This document shows, in pieces, positions 9,179-19,834 of a stretch of DNA of 64,000 nucleotides. The notes beneath the pieces were generated by a model, which searched no databases, was not told where the DNA came from, and saw only the letters and a program-made list of their open reading frames with translations. The translations under genes and the position numbers were made by a program. This DNA comes from CAWGJC01 sp965276665 (GTDB lineage Bacteria; Pseudomonadota; Alphaproteobacteria; Acetobacterales; Acetobacteraceae), in NCBI GenBank assembly GCA_965276665.1, contig OZ255620.1, positions 4,712,001 to 4,776,000 on the forward strand. Direction: 5' to 3'. Positions within the stretch are counted from its first letter, which is position 1. Each line of letters opens with the position of its first letter.

Positions 9179-9321
9179 GAGGCTGTTCGCAAACGCGCTC
9201 CGGCGGCCATCTGACGCGAGTTTCCTGTGCTCCGGCGCTCACGGCCGAGAAGGCCGCTCCGCTCCGGTGCTGGGAGAATCACGCCAGCCGCCTCGCCAGA
9301 CCGGGTTCAAACAGGCTCTCA
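9177..9321. repeat. Palindromic intergenic element between convergent stop codons
   Basis: About 145 bp with imperfect inverted ends (TGAGAGGCTGTTCGCAAAC on the left; TGAGAGCCTGTTTGAACCC reading in from the right) and a central hairpin around GGCCGAGAAGGCC. Each terminal TGA is the stop codon, or overlaps it, of the flanking convergent gene. Inner arms also pair (CTCCGGCG with CGCCGGAG-like segments). It may act as a bidirectional terminator or be a small non-autonomous mobile repeat. No ORF is convincing inside. Confidence 0.65.
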
Positions 9322-10233
9322 GGTCTTGACGGTCGAGGCCTGGTAGATCTCGTCGATCGCGTGCGCGAGGGCCGCGTTGAACTCGGCATCGTTCATCGAG
9401 ACCTTCAGCTCCTCGACCAGCGCGCGCGAGAAGCTCGCGATCATGCCGTGATTGGCGGCGAGGCGGCGGCACGCATCGTCCCGCTTGTAGCCGCCCGAAA
9501 GCGCCACCACCCGCGCGACCCGGTCATGCGCGATCAGCGGCGCGTAGAGGTCGGGCTTGTCAGGGATGGTCAGCTTCAGCATGACCCGCTGATCCGCCGG
9601 CACGGTGTCGAGATGCCGCGAAATCTCGGCGAGCAGGATGGCCTCGGCGGCCGCCTTGTCGGGGCTCTTGATCGAAACCTCCGGCTCCAGGATCGGCAGC
9701 AGCCCGTGGCGGGCGATCTGCGCGCCGAGCTCGAATTGCTGGGCGACGATGGCGGCGATCCCCTCCTTCGAGGCGAGATTGATCGTCGAGCGCATCTTGG
9801 TGCCGACCATGCCGAGCTTCACGGCCCGCTCGAGCAGCCCGCCGAGCCCGGGGATCGGCTTCATCAGGCTGACGCCGTCCGTCTCGGCCTCGAGCCCCTT
9901 ATCCACCTTCAGGAAGGGAACGACGCCGCGATCCTCCCAGAGATAGGAGGGGACGGGCCTGCCCTTCGCCTCGCCATCCATCGTGCGCTCGAACAGGATC
10001 GCCCCGATGACCTTCTCGCCGGTGAAGCTCGGCGCGGTCATGATGCGGACGCGCATCTCGTGCATGCGCTTGAACATCTCAGCCTCGCCGCTATAGGCGC
10101 TCTCCGGGATGCCGTAGAGGCGGAGCGCGCCGGGCGTGGAGCCGCCGCTCTGGTCGAGGGCGGCGATGAAGCCGGCCTTGCCCGACATCTGCGCGACCAT
10201 TTCGTCGTGGGCCATCATCGCGTCATGCGCCAT
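9319..10233 (-). CDS. Fructose-bisphosphate aldolase, class I (bacterial Fda type)
   Basis: Schiff-base aldolase of 304 aa that splits fructose-1,6-bisphosphate in glycolysis and gluconeogenesis. It aligns by eye with the staphylococcal class I Fda: GFIAALDQSGGSTP near the start, TAPSFTGEKVIGAILFE, the GVVPFLKVDKGL block, LEPEVSI, the catalytic lysine in MLKLTIP and VVALSGGYKR before ASFSRAL. The start is taken at 10233, where GGAGGA lies 8-12 nt upstream; ATGs a few codons inside are possible. The stop TGA is in the right end of the palindromic element. Confidence 0.9.
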   Translation of the reverse strand: MAHDAMMAHDEMVAQMSGKAGFIAALDQSGGSTPGALRLYGIPESAYSGEAEMFKRMHEMRVRIMTAPSFTGEKVIGAILFERTMDGEAKGRPVPSYLWEDRGVVPFLKVDKGLEAETDGVSLMKPIPGLGGLLERAVKLGMVGTKMRSTINLASKEGIAAIVAQQFELGAQIARHGLLPILEPEVSIKSPDKAAAEAILLAEISRHLDTVPADQRVMLKLTIPDKPDLYAPLIAHDRVARVVALSGGYKRDDACRRLAANHGMIASFSRALVEELKVSMNDAEFNAALAHAIDEIYQASTVKT

Positions 10234-10345
10234 TCATCATCCTCCTCCGCTGCGCTGCTATCGCCGATGTCGATCACCGGCGCCATAGCAAAACCGGCGG
10301 ATGCTGGCGGACTAGCCGGCCCGCGCACCGCATTCGAAAAGGCGT

Positions 10346-10612
10346 TTACCGTTGCGGCTCCGAATCGCCAAGAGCGCGGGCGGATAATCGCGCGCCGGCC
10401 GCGTTGCGGAACGCCGCCGCAGCGGCCCGCCTCGCGGCATCGAAGGTCGGCCAGGTCGTCCCATGGACCGAGACGGTGCGTGGATGGGTTGCCACCACGC
10501 GATAGCCCGGCCCCTCGGTCACGGCGACGCCGACGAAAACGCCCTGTGCCTCGATGATATGCGACCTGAACATCCAACCCCGCTCCACCCTTTGCCGGAA
10601 GAACCGCGGCAT
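10346..10612 (-). CDS. Small hypothetical protein
   Basis: 88 aa, not recognised. The first 70 residues (FRSHIIEAQGVFVGVAVTEG, then YRVVATHPRTVSVHGTTWPTFDAARRAA) look like a small alpha/beta protein, and an alanine/arginine-rich tail follows. An alternative start at Met14 would remove a basic leader. Codon usage resembles the chromosome. It lies between the aldolase gene and the uvrA-side repeat on the same strand as both. No membrane segment or signal peptide is seen. Confidence 0.55.
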   Translation of the reverse strand: MPRFFRQRVERGWMFRSHIIEAQGVFVGVAVTEGPGYRVVATHPRTVSVHGTTWPTFDAARRAAAAAFRNAAGARLSARALGDSEPQR

Positions 10613-10660
10613 CGCGTTCGGGGTTCTGCGTGTGAGAGATTAAACGGCGGTTAGGAAGAG

Positions 10661-10801
10661 GGGGGAAGGCCAGGGGCGCTGCCCCTGGACCCCGCCAAGG
10701 GCAGTCGCCCTTGGAACCCGGATGGGGCTTCGCGCGAAGCACAAACAGATCGGGGTCTGGGGCCTCTGGCCCCAGCGGGGTCCAGGGGCAGCGCCCCCGG
10801 C

Positions 10802-10804
<3 letters not shown>
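10661..10804. repeat. GC-rich inverted intergenic repeat abutting the uvrA stop
   Basis: Left arm AAGGCCAGGGGCGCTGCCCC continuing into TGGACCCCGCC, and a right arm that is its near-perfect reverse complement at 10775-10804. The core holds two further short hairpins (CCAAGGGCAGTCGCCCTTGG and GGGGCCTCTGGCCCC). The TAG stop of uvrA forms the outer base of the right arm. A related copy lies at 56.3 kb and a looser one at 63.3 kb, so this is a dispersed family that may terminate transcription. Confidence 0.75.
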
Positions 10805-13651
<2,847 letters not shown>

Positions 13652-13706
13652 GCGAGTGCCTCTCGGGCTATCCCGTTGGGGAGGGGAGAATCGGGCGGAG
13701 AGTTGC

Positions 13707-13721
13707 GTTCTTGTGTTGTTC
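13707..13721. promoter_or_regulatory. Candidate LexA (SOS) box between uvrA and ssb
   Basis: GTTCTTGTGTTGTTC is an exact match to GTTC-N7-GTTC, the alphaproteobacterial LexA operator. It lies 56 bp upstream of the uvrA start and 115 bp upstream of the ssb start in the 184-bp divergent region, where it could control one or both promoters. Both genes belong to SOS regulons in relatives. Confidence 0.7.
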
Positions 13722-13835
13722 CCCTCATATGGCATTCCGCGCCGGGAAAAGGAAGGCGGAAGCTGGTCGGATGGCGGGGGCTGGTGTAACATATATGCCG
13801 CGTCGGTCGGGTTCCGCGGCGCAGGGAAGGGTGGT

Positions 13836-14357
13836 ATGGCCGGAAGCGTGAACAAGGTGATTCTGGTGGGCAATCTCGGGCGCGACCCCGAGGTGCGCAA
13901 CACGCAGGATGGCCAAAAAATCGTGCAGCTTTCCGTGGCCACCAGCGAGAGCTGGAACGATCGCGCCTCGGGCGAGCGGCGTGAGCGCACCGAATGGCAT
14001 CGCGTCGTGATCTTCAACGATCGGATTGGCGAGGTCGCCGAGAAGTTCCTCAAGAAAGGCGCCAAGATTTATCTCGAGGGCGCGTTGCAGACGCGCAAAT
14101 GGACCGACCAGGCCGGCGTCGAGAAATACACCACCGAGGTGGTGATCGGAAAGTTCCGCGGCGAGCTCACCATGCTCGACGGCCGTGGCGAAGGCGGCGG
14201 CGCGAGCGAAGGCGGATATGCCCCGCGCGAGCGCAGCACCCCGGCGCGCGTTGAGCGTGCCGGTGGCGGTCGCAGCGGCGCGGGCGGGGCCGGCGGCGGC
14301 GCGCCGTCCTGGGACGCGCCGCGCGGCGGCGATCTCGACGACGAGATTCCGTTCTGA
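13836..14357 (+). CDS. ssb: Single-stranded DNA-binding protein
   Basis: 173-aa SSB. The OB fold covers about residues 1-110 (MAGSVNKVILVGNLGRDPEV, WHRVVIFNDRIGEVAEKFLKKG), followed by a glycine/arginine-rich linker and the acidic tip DDEIPF that docks repair and replication partners. It coats single-stranded DNA as a tetramer. The ATG at 13836 is preceded by GGAAGGGTGGT. It is divergent from uvrA and followed after 39 bp by gyrA, so these may share a transcript. Confidence 0.96.
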   Translation: MAGSVNKVILVGNLGRDPEVRNTQDGQKIVQLSVATSESWNDRASGERRERTEWHRVVIFNDRIGEVAEKFLKKGAKIYLEGALQTRKWTDQAGVEKYTTEVVIGKFRGELTMLDGRGEGGGASEGGYAPRERSTPARVERAGGGRSGAGGAGGGAPSWDAPRGGDLDDEIPF

Positions 14358-14396
14358 TCGCATTCCGCACCCCCTGCGCATGAAATCGAGACTGCA

Positions 14397-17147
14397 GTGA
14401 GCGACACGCCAGCGCCGCCCGGCACCCCGGACATGCATCCGGTGACGCTCGAGGAGGAGATGCGCCGCTCCTACCTCGACTATGCGATGTCGGTGATCGT
14501 CAGCCGCGCGCTGCCCGATGCGCGGGACGGGCTGAAACCGGTGCATCGCCGCATCCTCTTCGCGATGCAGGAGGCGGGCTACACGGCGGACCGGCCGTAC
14601 CGCAAATCGGCCCGTGTCGTCGGCGACGTGATGGGCAAATACCATCCACACGGCGACGCCTCGATCTACGATGCGCTGGTGCGCATGGCGCAGCCTTTCT
14701 CGATGCGCGTTCCGCTGATCGACGGCCAGGGGAATTTCGGCTCGGTCGATGGCGATCCGCCGGCGGCGATGCGCTACACCGAAGTGCGCCTGGCGCGCGC
14801 GAGCTCGCATCTGCTCGCCGATATCGACAAGGACACCGTCGATTTCAGCGCCAATTACGATGAGAGCGCCGAGGAGCCGCGCGTCCTGCCGGCGAGCTTC
14901 CCGAACCTGCTGATCAACGGCGCCAACGGCATCGCCGTCGGGATGGCGACCAACATCCCGCCGCACAACCCGACCGAGATCATCGACGCGACGCTCGCGC
15001 TGATGCACGATCCGGACACCTCGCTCGAGGAGCTGATGCGGATCGTGCCGGGTCCGGATTTTCCGACCGGCGGGTTGATCCTCGGCCGCGCCGGCATCCG
15101 TTCCGCCTTCGAGACCGGCCGCGGTTCCGTCATCATCCGCGCCAAGGCGGCGTTCGAGGAAATCCGCCGCGACCGCACGGCGATCATCGTCACGGAAATT
15201 CCGTATCAGGTGAACAAATCCACCCTGCTCGAGCGCATCGCCGAGCTGGTGCGGGCGAAGACCGTGGAGGGCATCTCCGATCTGCGCGACGAGAGCGATC
15301 GTGACGGGATGCGCATGGTGATCGAGCTGAAGCGCGAGGCGACGCCGGAAGTCGTGCTCAACCAGCTCTACCGCTTCACGCAATTGCAGACGAGCTTCGG
15401 CGTCAACATGCTGGCGCTCGATGCCGGCCGGCCGCGGCTGATGGGGCTCAAGGACGCGCTCGTCTGCTTCATCCGCTTCCGCGAGGACGTGATCCTGCGC
15501 CGCTCGCGCTTCGAGCTGGCCAAGGCGCGTGAGCGGGCGCATCTGCTCGTCGGGCTTGCGATCGCGGTCGCCGATATCGACGAGGTGATCCGGCTGATCC
15601 GCGCGAGCCCGGACGCGGCGAGGGCGCGCGCCGCGCTGATGGCGCGCGACTGGCCGGCCGACGAGGTGCTGCCGCTGCTCGCTCTGATCGACGATTCCGG
15701 CAATGCCGTGAGTGAAGGCCGCGTGCGGCTCACCGAGGCGCAGGCGCGCGGCATTCTCGAGCTTCGCCTGCAGCGCCTGACCGGGCTCGAGCGCGACCGC
15801 ATCCATCAGGAGCTCACCGAGGTTGCGACCCGCATCGGCGAGTTGCTCGAGATCATCGGCAGCCATCCGCGGCGCGTCGAGGTGATGCGCGACGAGCTGG
15901 CCGGCATCCGTGCGGAAATCGCCTCGCCGCGGCAGACCGCGATCGTCGATGCCGTCGCCGACCAGGACGATGAGAGCCTGATCGAGCCCGGCCAGATGGT
16001 GGTGACGATCACCCGCGACGGCTTCATCAAGCGCACCAGCCTCGAGACCTTCCGCGCGCAGCATCGTGGCGGCCGTGGACGCACCGGCGCCGGCACGCGC
16101 GGCGACGACATCGTGACACGCAGCTTCAACGCGCATACGCATCAATGGGTGCTGTTCTTCTCGTCCGGCGGCAAGGCGTTCCGCGAAAAGGTGTGGCGCC
16201 TGCCGGAAGCCGGACCGGCGGCGAAAGGCCGCGCGCTGGTCAATCTGCTGCCTGAGCTCGGCAGCGATGCGATCACCACCGTGCTGCCCTTGCCGCAGGA
16301 TGAGAGCCTGTGGGAGAGCCTGCATCTCGTCTTCGCCACCGCCTCGGGCAATGTGCGCCGCAACCGGCTGTCGGATTTCCGCAACGTGCGCGCCTCCGGG
16401 CTGATCGCGATGAAGCTCGAAGAGGGCGACCGGCTGATCGGCGTCGCCACCTGCCGCGACGGCGATGACGTGCTGCTCGCCACCCGCCACGGGCGTTGCC
16501 TGCGCTTCCGGATTTCCGACGACACGCTCCGCGTGTTCGCCGGACGCGACAGTTCTGGCGTACGCGGCACCCGGCTTAATCAGGGGGATGAGGTGATGAG
16601 CCTCTCCGTGCTCCGCCATATCGAGGCGAGTCCGGAGGAGCGGATGGCCTATCTCCGCATCGCCGGCGCGCGTCGGCGCGGCGTCGAGGAGGAGCCCGAG
16701 GCGCCCGGCGAGGGCGAGGAGACCGCCGCCGACGTCACTTTGCCGCCCGGAAGGGTGGCCGTGCTCGATGCGGATGAGGAATTCCTGCTGACCGTGACCA
16801 ATGGCGGGTTCGGCAAGCGCAGCTCGGCCTATGACTACCGGGTCAGCGGGCGCGGCGGGTTGGGTATCGCCAATATCGCGCTCTCCGCCCGCACCGGCAC
16901 CGAGGTCGTCGCCACCTTTCCGGTGCGCCCGGGCGATGACGTGATGCTGATGACCGATGGCGGACGGCTGATCCGCACGCCGGTCGACCAGGTGCGCATC
17001 ACCGGTCGGCACACGATGGGGGTGATGCTGCTCCGATTGGCCGAAGGCGAGCATGTCAGCAGCGTGTTCACCGTGATGGAGGGCGAGGAAGTGCCGTCCG
17101 ATCCGGAAACCCTTCCCGATGCGGAGGGGGAGCCCTCCGGGCCATGA
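14397..17147 (+). CDS. gyrA: DNA gyrase subunit A
   Basis: Breakage-reunion subunit of DNA gyrase, 916 aa. The catalytic tyrosine is Tyr127 in AAMRYTEVR. The quinolone-resistance region reads HPHGDASIYDAL, so the position equivalent to E. coli Ser83 is Ala88, while the Asp87 equivalent is kept (Asp92). The C-terminal beta-pinwheel has a GyrA box QHRGGRG, which marks gyrase rather than ParC. An acidic Glu/Gly-rich insertion (about residues 760-780) interrupts the pinwheel. The start is GTG at 14397. The stop overlaps the coaD start by 4 bp. Confidence 0.95.
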   Translation: MSDTPAPPGTPDMHPVTLEEEMRRSYLDYAMSVIVSRALPDARDGLKPVHRRILFAMQEAGYTADRPYRKSARVVGDVMGKYHPHGDASIYDALVRMAQPFSMRVPLIDGQGNFGSVDGDPPAAMRYTEVRLARASSHLLADIDKDTVDFSANYDESAEEPRVLPASFPNLLINGANGIAVGMATNIPPHNPTEIIDATLALMHDPDTSLEELMRIVPGPDFPTGGLILGRAGIRSAFETGRGSVIIRAKAAFEEIRRDRTAIIVTEIPYQVNKSTLLERIAELVRAKTVEGISDLRDESDRDGMRMVIELKREATPEVVLNQLYRFTQLQTSFGVNMLALDAGRPRLMGLKDALVCFIRFREDVILRRSRFELAKARERAHLLVGLAIAVADIDEVIRLIRASPDAARARAALMARDWPADEVLPLLALIDDSGNAVSEGRVRLTEAQARGILELRLQRLTGLERDRIHQELTEVATRIGELLEIIGSHPRRVEVMRDELAGIRAEIASPRQTAIVDAVADQDDESLIEPGQMVVTITRDGFIKRTSLETFRAQHRGGRGRTGAGTRGDDIVTRSFNAHTHQWVLFFSSGGKAFREKVWRLPEAGPAAKGRALVNLLPELGSDAITTVLPLPQDESLWESLHLVFATASGNVRRNRLSDFRNVRASGLIAMKLEEGDRLIGVATCRDGDDVLLATRHGRCLRFRISDDTLRVFAGRDSSGVRGTRLNQGDEVMSLSVLRHIEASPEERMAYLRIAGARRRGVEEEPEAPGEGEETAADVTLPPGRVAVLDADEEFLLTVTNGGFGKRSSAYDYRVSGRGGLGIANIALSARTGTEVVATFPVRPGDDVMLMTDGGRLIRTPVDQVRITGRHTMGVMLLRLAEGEHVSSVFTVMEGEEVPSDPETLPDAEGEPSGP

Positions 17148-17647
17148 ACCCGGTCCAGCATGTCGGCGTCTATCCCGGCACGTTCGATCCGATCACCAAC
17201 GGCCACACCGACATCATCGGCCGCGCCGCGCGGCTGGTGAACCGGCTCGTGGTGGGCGTCGCGCGCAATGCCGGGAAGGGGCCGCTCTTCTCGCTCGACG
17301 AGCGGGTGGAGCTCGTCCGCGCCGAAACCGGCGCGATCGCCCAGCGCAGCGGCACGGTGATCGAGGTGCGCGGCTTCGACGGGCTGCTCGTCGAGTTCGC
17401 CCGCGATGTCGGCGCCGGCATCATCGTGCGCGGCCTGCGCGCGGTGTCGGATTTCGATTATGAATTTCAGATGGCGGGAATGAATTACCGGCTGGACCCG
17501 GAGATCGAGACGGTGTTTCTGACCGCGAGCGAGCGGCATCAGTTCATCTCGTCGCATTTCGTGAAGGAGATCGCCCGGCTCGGCGGCGACATTTCGAGCT
17601 TCGTGCCGCGCCTCACCCTGGAGCGCACGCTCTCCCGCGTGCGTTGA
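17144..17647 (+). CDS. coaD: Phosphopantetheine adenylyltransferase
   Basis: Penultimate step of coenzyme A synthesis, transferring AMP from ATP to 4'-phosphopantetheine. At 167 aa it is standard length. The nucleotidyltransferase motif YPGTFDPITNGH is at residues 9-20, followed by VRGLRAVSDFDYEFQMAGMN and the conserved FISSHFVKEIARLGGD segment. It is translationally coupled to gyrA through ATGA. A short direct duplication of CGTGCGTTGAC straddles the stop codon. Confidence 0.96.
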   Translation: MNPVQHVGVYPGTFDPITNGHTDIIGRAARLVNRLVVGVARNAGKGPLFSLDERVELVRAETGAIAQRSGTVIEVRGFDGLLVEFARDVGAGIIVRGLRAVSDFDYEFQMAGMNYRLDPEIETVFLTASERHQFISSHFVKEIARLGGDISSFVPRLTLERTLSRVR

Positions 17648-17680
17648 CCGACCTCGTGCGTTGACAGACTGGAGACCGCC

Positions 17681-18241
17681 ATGCGCCGACGCGCCTTTCT
17701 CGCCACTTTCGCAATTGGAACCCTGATGTCCGAGACCACCGGCGCCGAGGCGCAGACCCCGCAGCTCGATCCCAATAACACGGTCTACATGGATCTGAAG
17801 GATGGCCGTGTCGTCATCCAGCTCTTGCCCGATCTCGCACCGAAGACGGTCGCCCGGGTCAAGAAGCTCTGCCGCGAACATTTTTACGACAACACGCCCT
17901 TCCATCGGGTGATCGAAGGGTTCATGGCGCAGGGCGGCGACCCGACCGGCACCGGCACCGGCGGCAGCAAGCTGCCCGACCTGCCGGCCGAGTTCACCAA
18001 CAATGCGAACTTCCTGCGCGGCACGGTGGGCGCGGCCCGCACCTCAAACCCGAACAGCGCGAACAGCCAGTTCTTCATCATGTTCGCTCCGGCGCCGAGC
18101 CTCGACGGCCAGTATACGATCTGGGGCCGTGTCGTGCAGGGCATGCAGTTCGTCGACCACATCAAGCGCGGCTCGGGCTCCAGCGGCATGGTGCAGGACC
18201 CCGACCGCATCATCCGCATGCGTCTCGCCTCCGAACCCTGA
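17681..18241 (+). CDS. Secreted cyclophilin-type peptidyl-prolyl isomerase
   Basis: 186-aa cyclophilin predicted to be periplasmic. The N-terminal MRRRAFLATFAIGTLMSETT leader followed by GAEAQ looks like a signal peptide, with an arginine pair that could also suit Tat export. The cyclophilin core shows FHRVIEGFMAQGGDPTGTGTGG, the active-site SANSQFFIMF and a DGQYTIWGRVVQGM loop. It helps fold exported proteins. It sits 33 bp after coaD and is followed by a strong hairpin before tRNA-Lys. Confidence 0.92.
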   Translation: MRRRAFLATFAIGTLMSETTGAEAQTPQLDPNNTVYMDLKDGRVVIQLLPDLAPKTVARVKKLCREHFYDNTPFHRVIEGFMAQGGDPTGTGTGGSKLPDLPAEFTNNANFLRGTVGAARTSNPNSANSQFFIMFAPAPSLDGQYTIWGRVVQGMQFVDHIKRGSGSSGMVQDPDRIIRMRLASEP

Positions 18242-18291
18242 CACTTGAGCTCCCTAGGGACTTGAGCTCCTTGGGCACTTGATTTCGCCGC

Positions 18292-18314
18292 CCGCCTGCT
18301 CTTCAAGCAGGCGG
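18292..18314 (+). terminator. Hairpin terminator upstream of tRNA-Lys
   Basis: CCGCCTGC and GCAGGCGG form a perfect 8-bp stem around a seven-base loop, placed 50 bp after the cyclophilin stop and ending 3 bp before the tRNA. No U-tract follows, so termination efficiency is uncertain. The preceding 18241-18280 holds two and a half copies of a 16-bp ACTTGAGCTCC-type repeat. Confidence 0.55.
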
Positions 18315-18317
18315 TGA

Positions 18318-18393
18318 GAGCCTGTAGCTCAGCTGGTAGAGCACGAGACTTTTAATCTTGGGGTCGTGGGTTCGAATCCCACCGGGCTCACCA
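18318..18393 (+). tRNA. tRNA-Lys (TTT), encoded CCA
   Basis: 76-nt cloverleaf. The acceptor stem GAGCCTG pairs with CGGGCTC, the D arm is GCTCAGCTGGTAGAGC, the anticodon loop CTTTTAA gives anticodon TTT, and the T arm is GTGGGTTCGAATCCCAC, followed by A-CCA. Its 3' part from the anticodon stem to beyond CCA (18347-18398) is duplicated at 36157-36208, marking it as the integration site of the mobile element. The tRNA remains intact after integration. Confidence 0.97.
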
Positions 18394-18398
18394 AGTTT
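18347..18398 (+). repeat. attL, 52-bp core overlapping the tRNA-Lys 3' end
   Basis: Identical over 52 bp to 36157-36208 (begins GACTTTTAATCTTGGGG, ends CACCAAGTTT). Identity stops at an A/C difference on the left and a C/T difference on the right, which defines the core. It spans the anticodon stem to 5 bp beyond CCA. Confidence 0.95.
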
Positions 18399-18414
18399 CC
18401 AAAGGGTTAGAGGA

Positions 18415-18457
18415 GCGTTACCCGCAGGAATTGGACTGGCGGGTAACGCCTTGGGTA
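18415..18457. promoter_or_regulatory. Putative integrase arm sites, left end
   Basis: An 11-bp perfect inverted repeat, GCGTTACCCGC (18415-18425) and GCGGGTAACGC (18439-18449), is followed by another GGGTAAC. The block GGGTAACGCCTTGGGTAAC recurs almost exactly near the other end at 36005-36022. Repeats of this kind beside att cores are typical of integrase or excisionase arm sites; the role is inferred. Confidence 0.5.
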
Positions 18458-18475
18458 ACAGCGAGGAGAACTGCG

Positions 18476-18691
18476 ATGGCAGATCAGCCCGTCGTCCACA
18501 TCGGAGAGAATTCACCCGAGCAGGTGGCGTTCAGGCTTCTGCAGGAGATCGCGAGGGCGGAAAACAAATCGCTTCACGGCGGCGGTCCATTCGGCGCTGG
18601 CGATAAGCCCGATCGGAAGTGGCTGCTCGACACCTATGCCGAGTGTCTGGATGTGGTGCAAAATCCCTCGGCCCGAGGGCCCTATGCGTGA
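18476..18691 (+). CDS. Small hypothetical protein at the left end of the element
   Basis: 71 aa, not assigned to a named family. It begins MADQPVVHIGENSPEQVAFR and continues into a helix (LLQEIARAENKSL) and a DKPDRKWLLDTYAECL segment. AGGAG lies 8-12 nt upstream of the ATG. It sits 78 bp inside attL and reads away from the tRNA. The soluble, compact composition with a helix-turn pattern suggests a small regulatory or structural phage protein, but no motif decides. Confidence 0.6.
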   Translation: MADQPVVHIGENSPEQVAFRLLQEIARAENKSLHGGGPFGAGDKPDRKWLLDTYAECLDVVQNPSARGPYA

Positions 18692-18744
18692 GGATCACTC
18701 CACGCGACTGGCACTAATTTGCGCCCCGGCCCCGGGATGAGGGT

Positions 18745-18996
18745 ATGACCGACCTCGACGCCTACCGCTCCGCGAAAACCCTGATCGAAACCCAGGGTGA
18801 TTGGGCCGAGGACCATGCCCGCGACCGCATCTATGACCTGATGGAAGCGGATGATCAGGCTGGTGTCGCGGCGTGGCGAGGCACTAAGCCGGGTTCAATA
18901 ACGCCCCGCGTCTGCCTCCGGCTCCCGATCCGGATCGCCGGCGCGCACGTAGAGATTGCACATGGCGTGGCAGATTGGCAGGGAGGCGGCCGGTGA
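18745..18996 (+). CDS. Small hypothetical protein, C-terminal half apparently altered
   Basis: 83 aa. The first 45 residues (MTDLDAYRSAKTLIETQGDW and on to DQAGVAAW) look like a compact helical protein. From RGTKPGSITPR onward the composition changes and resembles frame-shifted DNA, so the original protein was probably about 55 residues. A homologous start (GELD..YRSAKTLID) occurs in the remnant at 36304-36413, outside attR. Function unknown. Confidence 0.5.
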   Translation: MTDLDAYRSAKTLIETQGDWAEDHARDRIYDLMEADDQAGVAAWRGTKPGSITPRVCLRLPIRIAGAHVEIAHGVADWQGGGR

Positions 18997-19133
18997 GTCA
19001 CGTCGGGTGGCTATCGGGAGCTATTCCCTTGCGCGTCGCAGCGATGATGCAAAGTCGGTGACCGCAAGCGCCCTAGACGAGCAGAGCATCGTGCAGCACC
19101 CTCAAGCACCATACCGCAGCAACGGAATGAGAC

Positions 19134-19535
19134 ATGAGCACGCTCGAACATCCTCACCCGAAAGGCCTATTGTCCAATAAGGGGTTCTCGCAAGTCGTCG
19201 TTAGCTCGGGGGCACGCACGGTTTACATCTCAGGTCAGGTTGCTATCGACGAGCATGGTGAGTTGGTCGGTGGCAACGACCTCGCCGCTCAAATCGAGCA
19301 AGCGATGCGAAATCTCGGTCTGGCGCTTGCCGCCGCCGGGGCAACCTTCGCCGATATCGCCAAAAGCACGACCTATATCGTCAACTATAAACCAGAACAC
19401 CGAGTCGTCGTCGGCAAGGCGAAAGCGCCGTTTTACGCAAATGGAACGCCACCGGCGAGCGTCCTCGTGGGAGTCTCCGCTCTGGCGCTCCCGGAGTGGC
19501 TGGTCGAGATCGAGGCCATCGCTGTTATCGACTAG
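19134..19535 (+). CDS. RidA/YjgF-family protein (non-canonical)
   Basis: 133-aa YjgF/YER057c/UK114-fold protein. It shows SQVVVSSGARTVYISGQVAI, a central helix EQAMRNLGLALAAAGATFAD and the end VGVSALALPEWLVEIEAIAV. In RidA the substrate-carboxylate arginine sits in a P-A-R-S-x-V strand. Here that strand reads PPASVLVGV, without arginine, so enamine/imine deaminase activity is doubtful and it may belong to an Rid4-7-type subgroup. It appears to be cargo, with no matching metabolic neighbour. SD not obvious. Confidence 0.85.
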   Translation: MSTLEHPHPKGLLSNKGFSQVVVSSGARTVYISGQVAIDEHGELVGGNDLAAQIEQAMRNLGLALAAAGATFADIAKSTTYIVNYKPEHRVVVGKAKAPFYANGTPPASVLVGVSALALPEWLVEIEAIAVID

Positions 19536-19633
19536 GAAAGCACTCCCTTGGTAGGGAGAGGTCGCCAGCAGGCCTCGGGCTTGCTGGCACGCTCGCACCA
19601 AAGCGCGACCGCCCACGCCGAATCAGGTGGCGC

Positions 19634-19834
19634 TCACTCATGCCAAACGATGGGGTGGTCATCAGCATAACGGACGGCTCGCGAACACGCCTGCATAGTT
19701 GCAGCCCCTAGTCCTATCACGGCGAGGAGCAGGGCAACCCGGCGCGCGGCCAGCATACCTGGCCTTTGTGTACAGATATGGTTTGAGACCGTGCGACGCG
19801 TGCCTTCGGGATTTCGGACGTAGGTGAAGGTCAT
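19634..19834 (-). CDS. Small membrane-anchored hypothetical protein
   Basis: 66 aa from the ATG at 19834, whose ATGA overlaps the stop of the upstream gene. One hydrophobic segment (VALLLAVIGLGAATMQA) starts near residue 32, preceded by positively charged residues, and a short polar tail follows. A cysteine directly after the segment could suit a lipoprotein only if processed. Not recognised. Confidence 0.4.
   Translation of the reverse strand: MTFTYVRNPEGTRRTVSNHICTQRPGMLAARRVALLLAVIGLGAATMQACSRAVRYADDHPIVWHE

Noticed and set aside
13725..17054. 1109-codon leftward frame over ssb and gyrA
   Set aside because: Antisense to ssb and gyrA; composition typical of shadow frames.
18242..18280. 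Tandem ACTTGAGCTCC units as a CRISPR array or regulatory iteron
   Set aside because: Only two and a half contiguous copies without spacers. No CRISPR array or cas gene is seen anywhere in the window.
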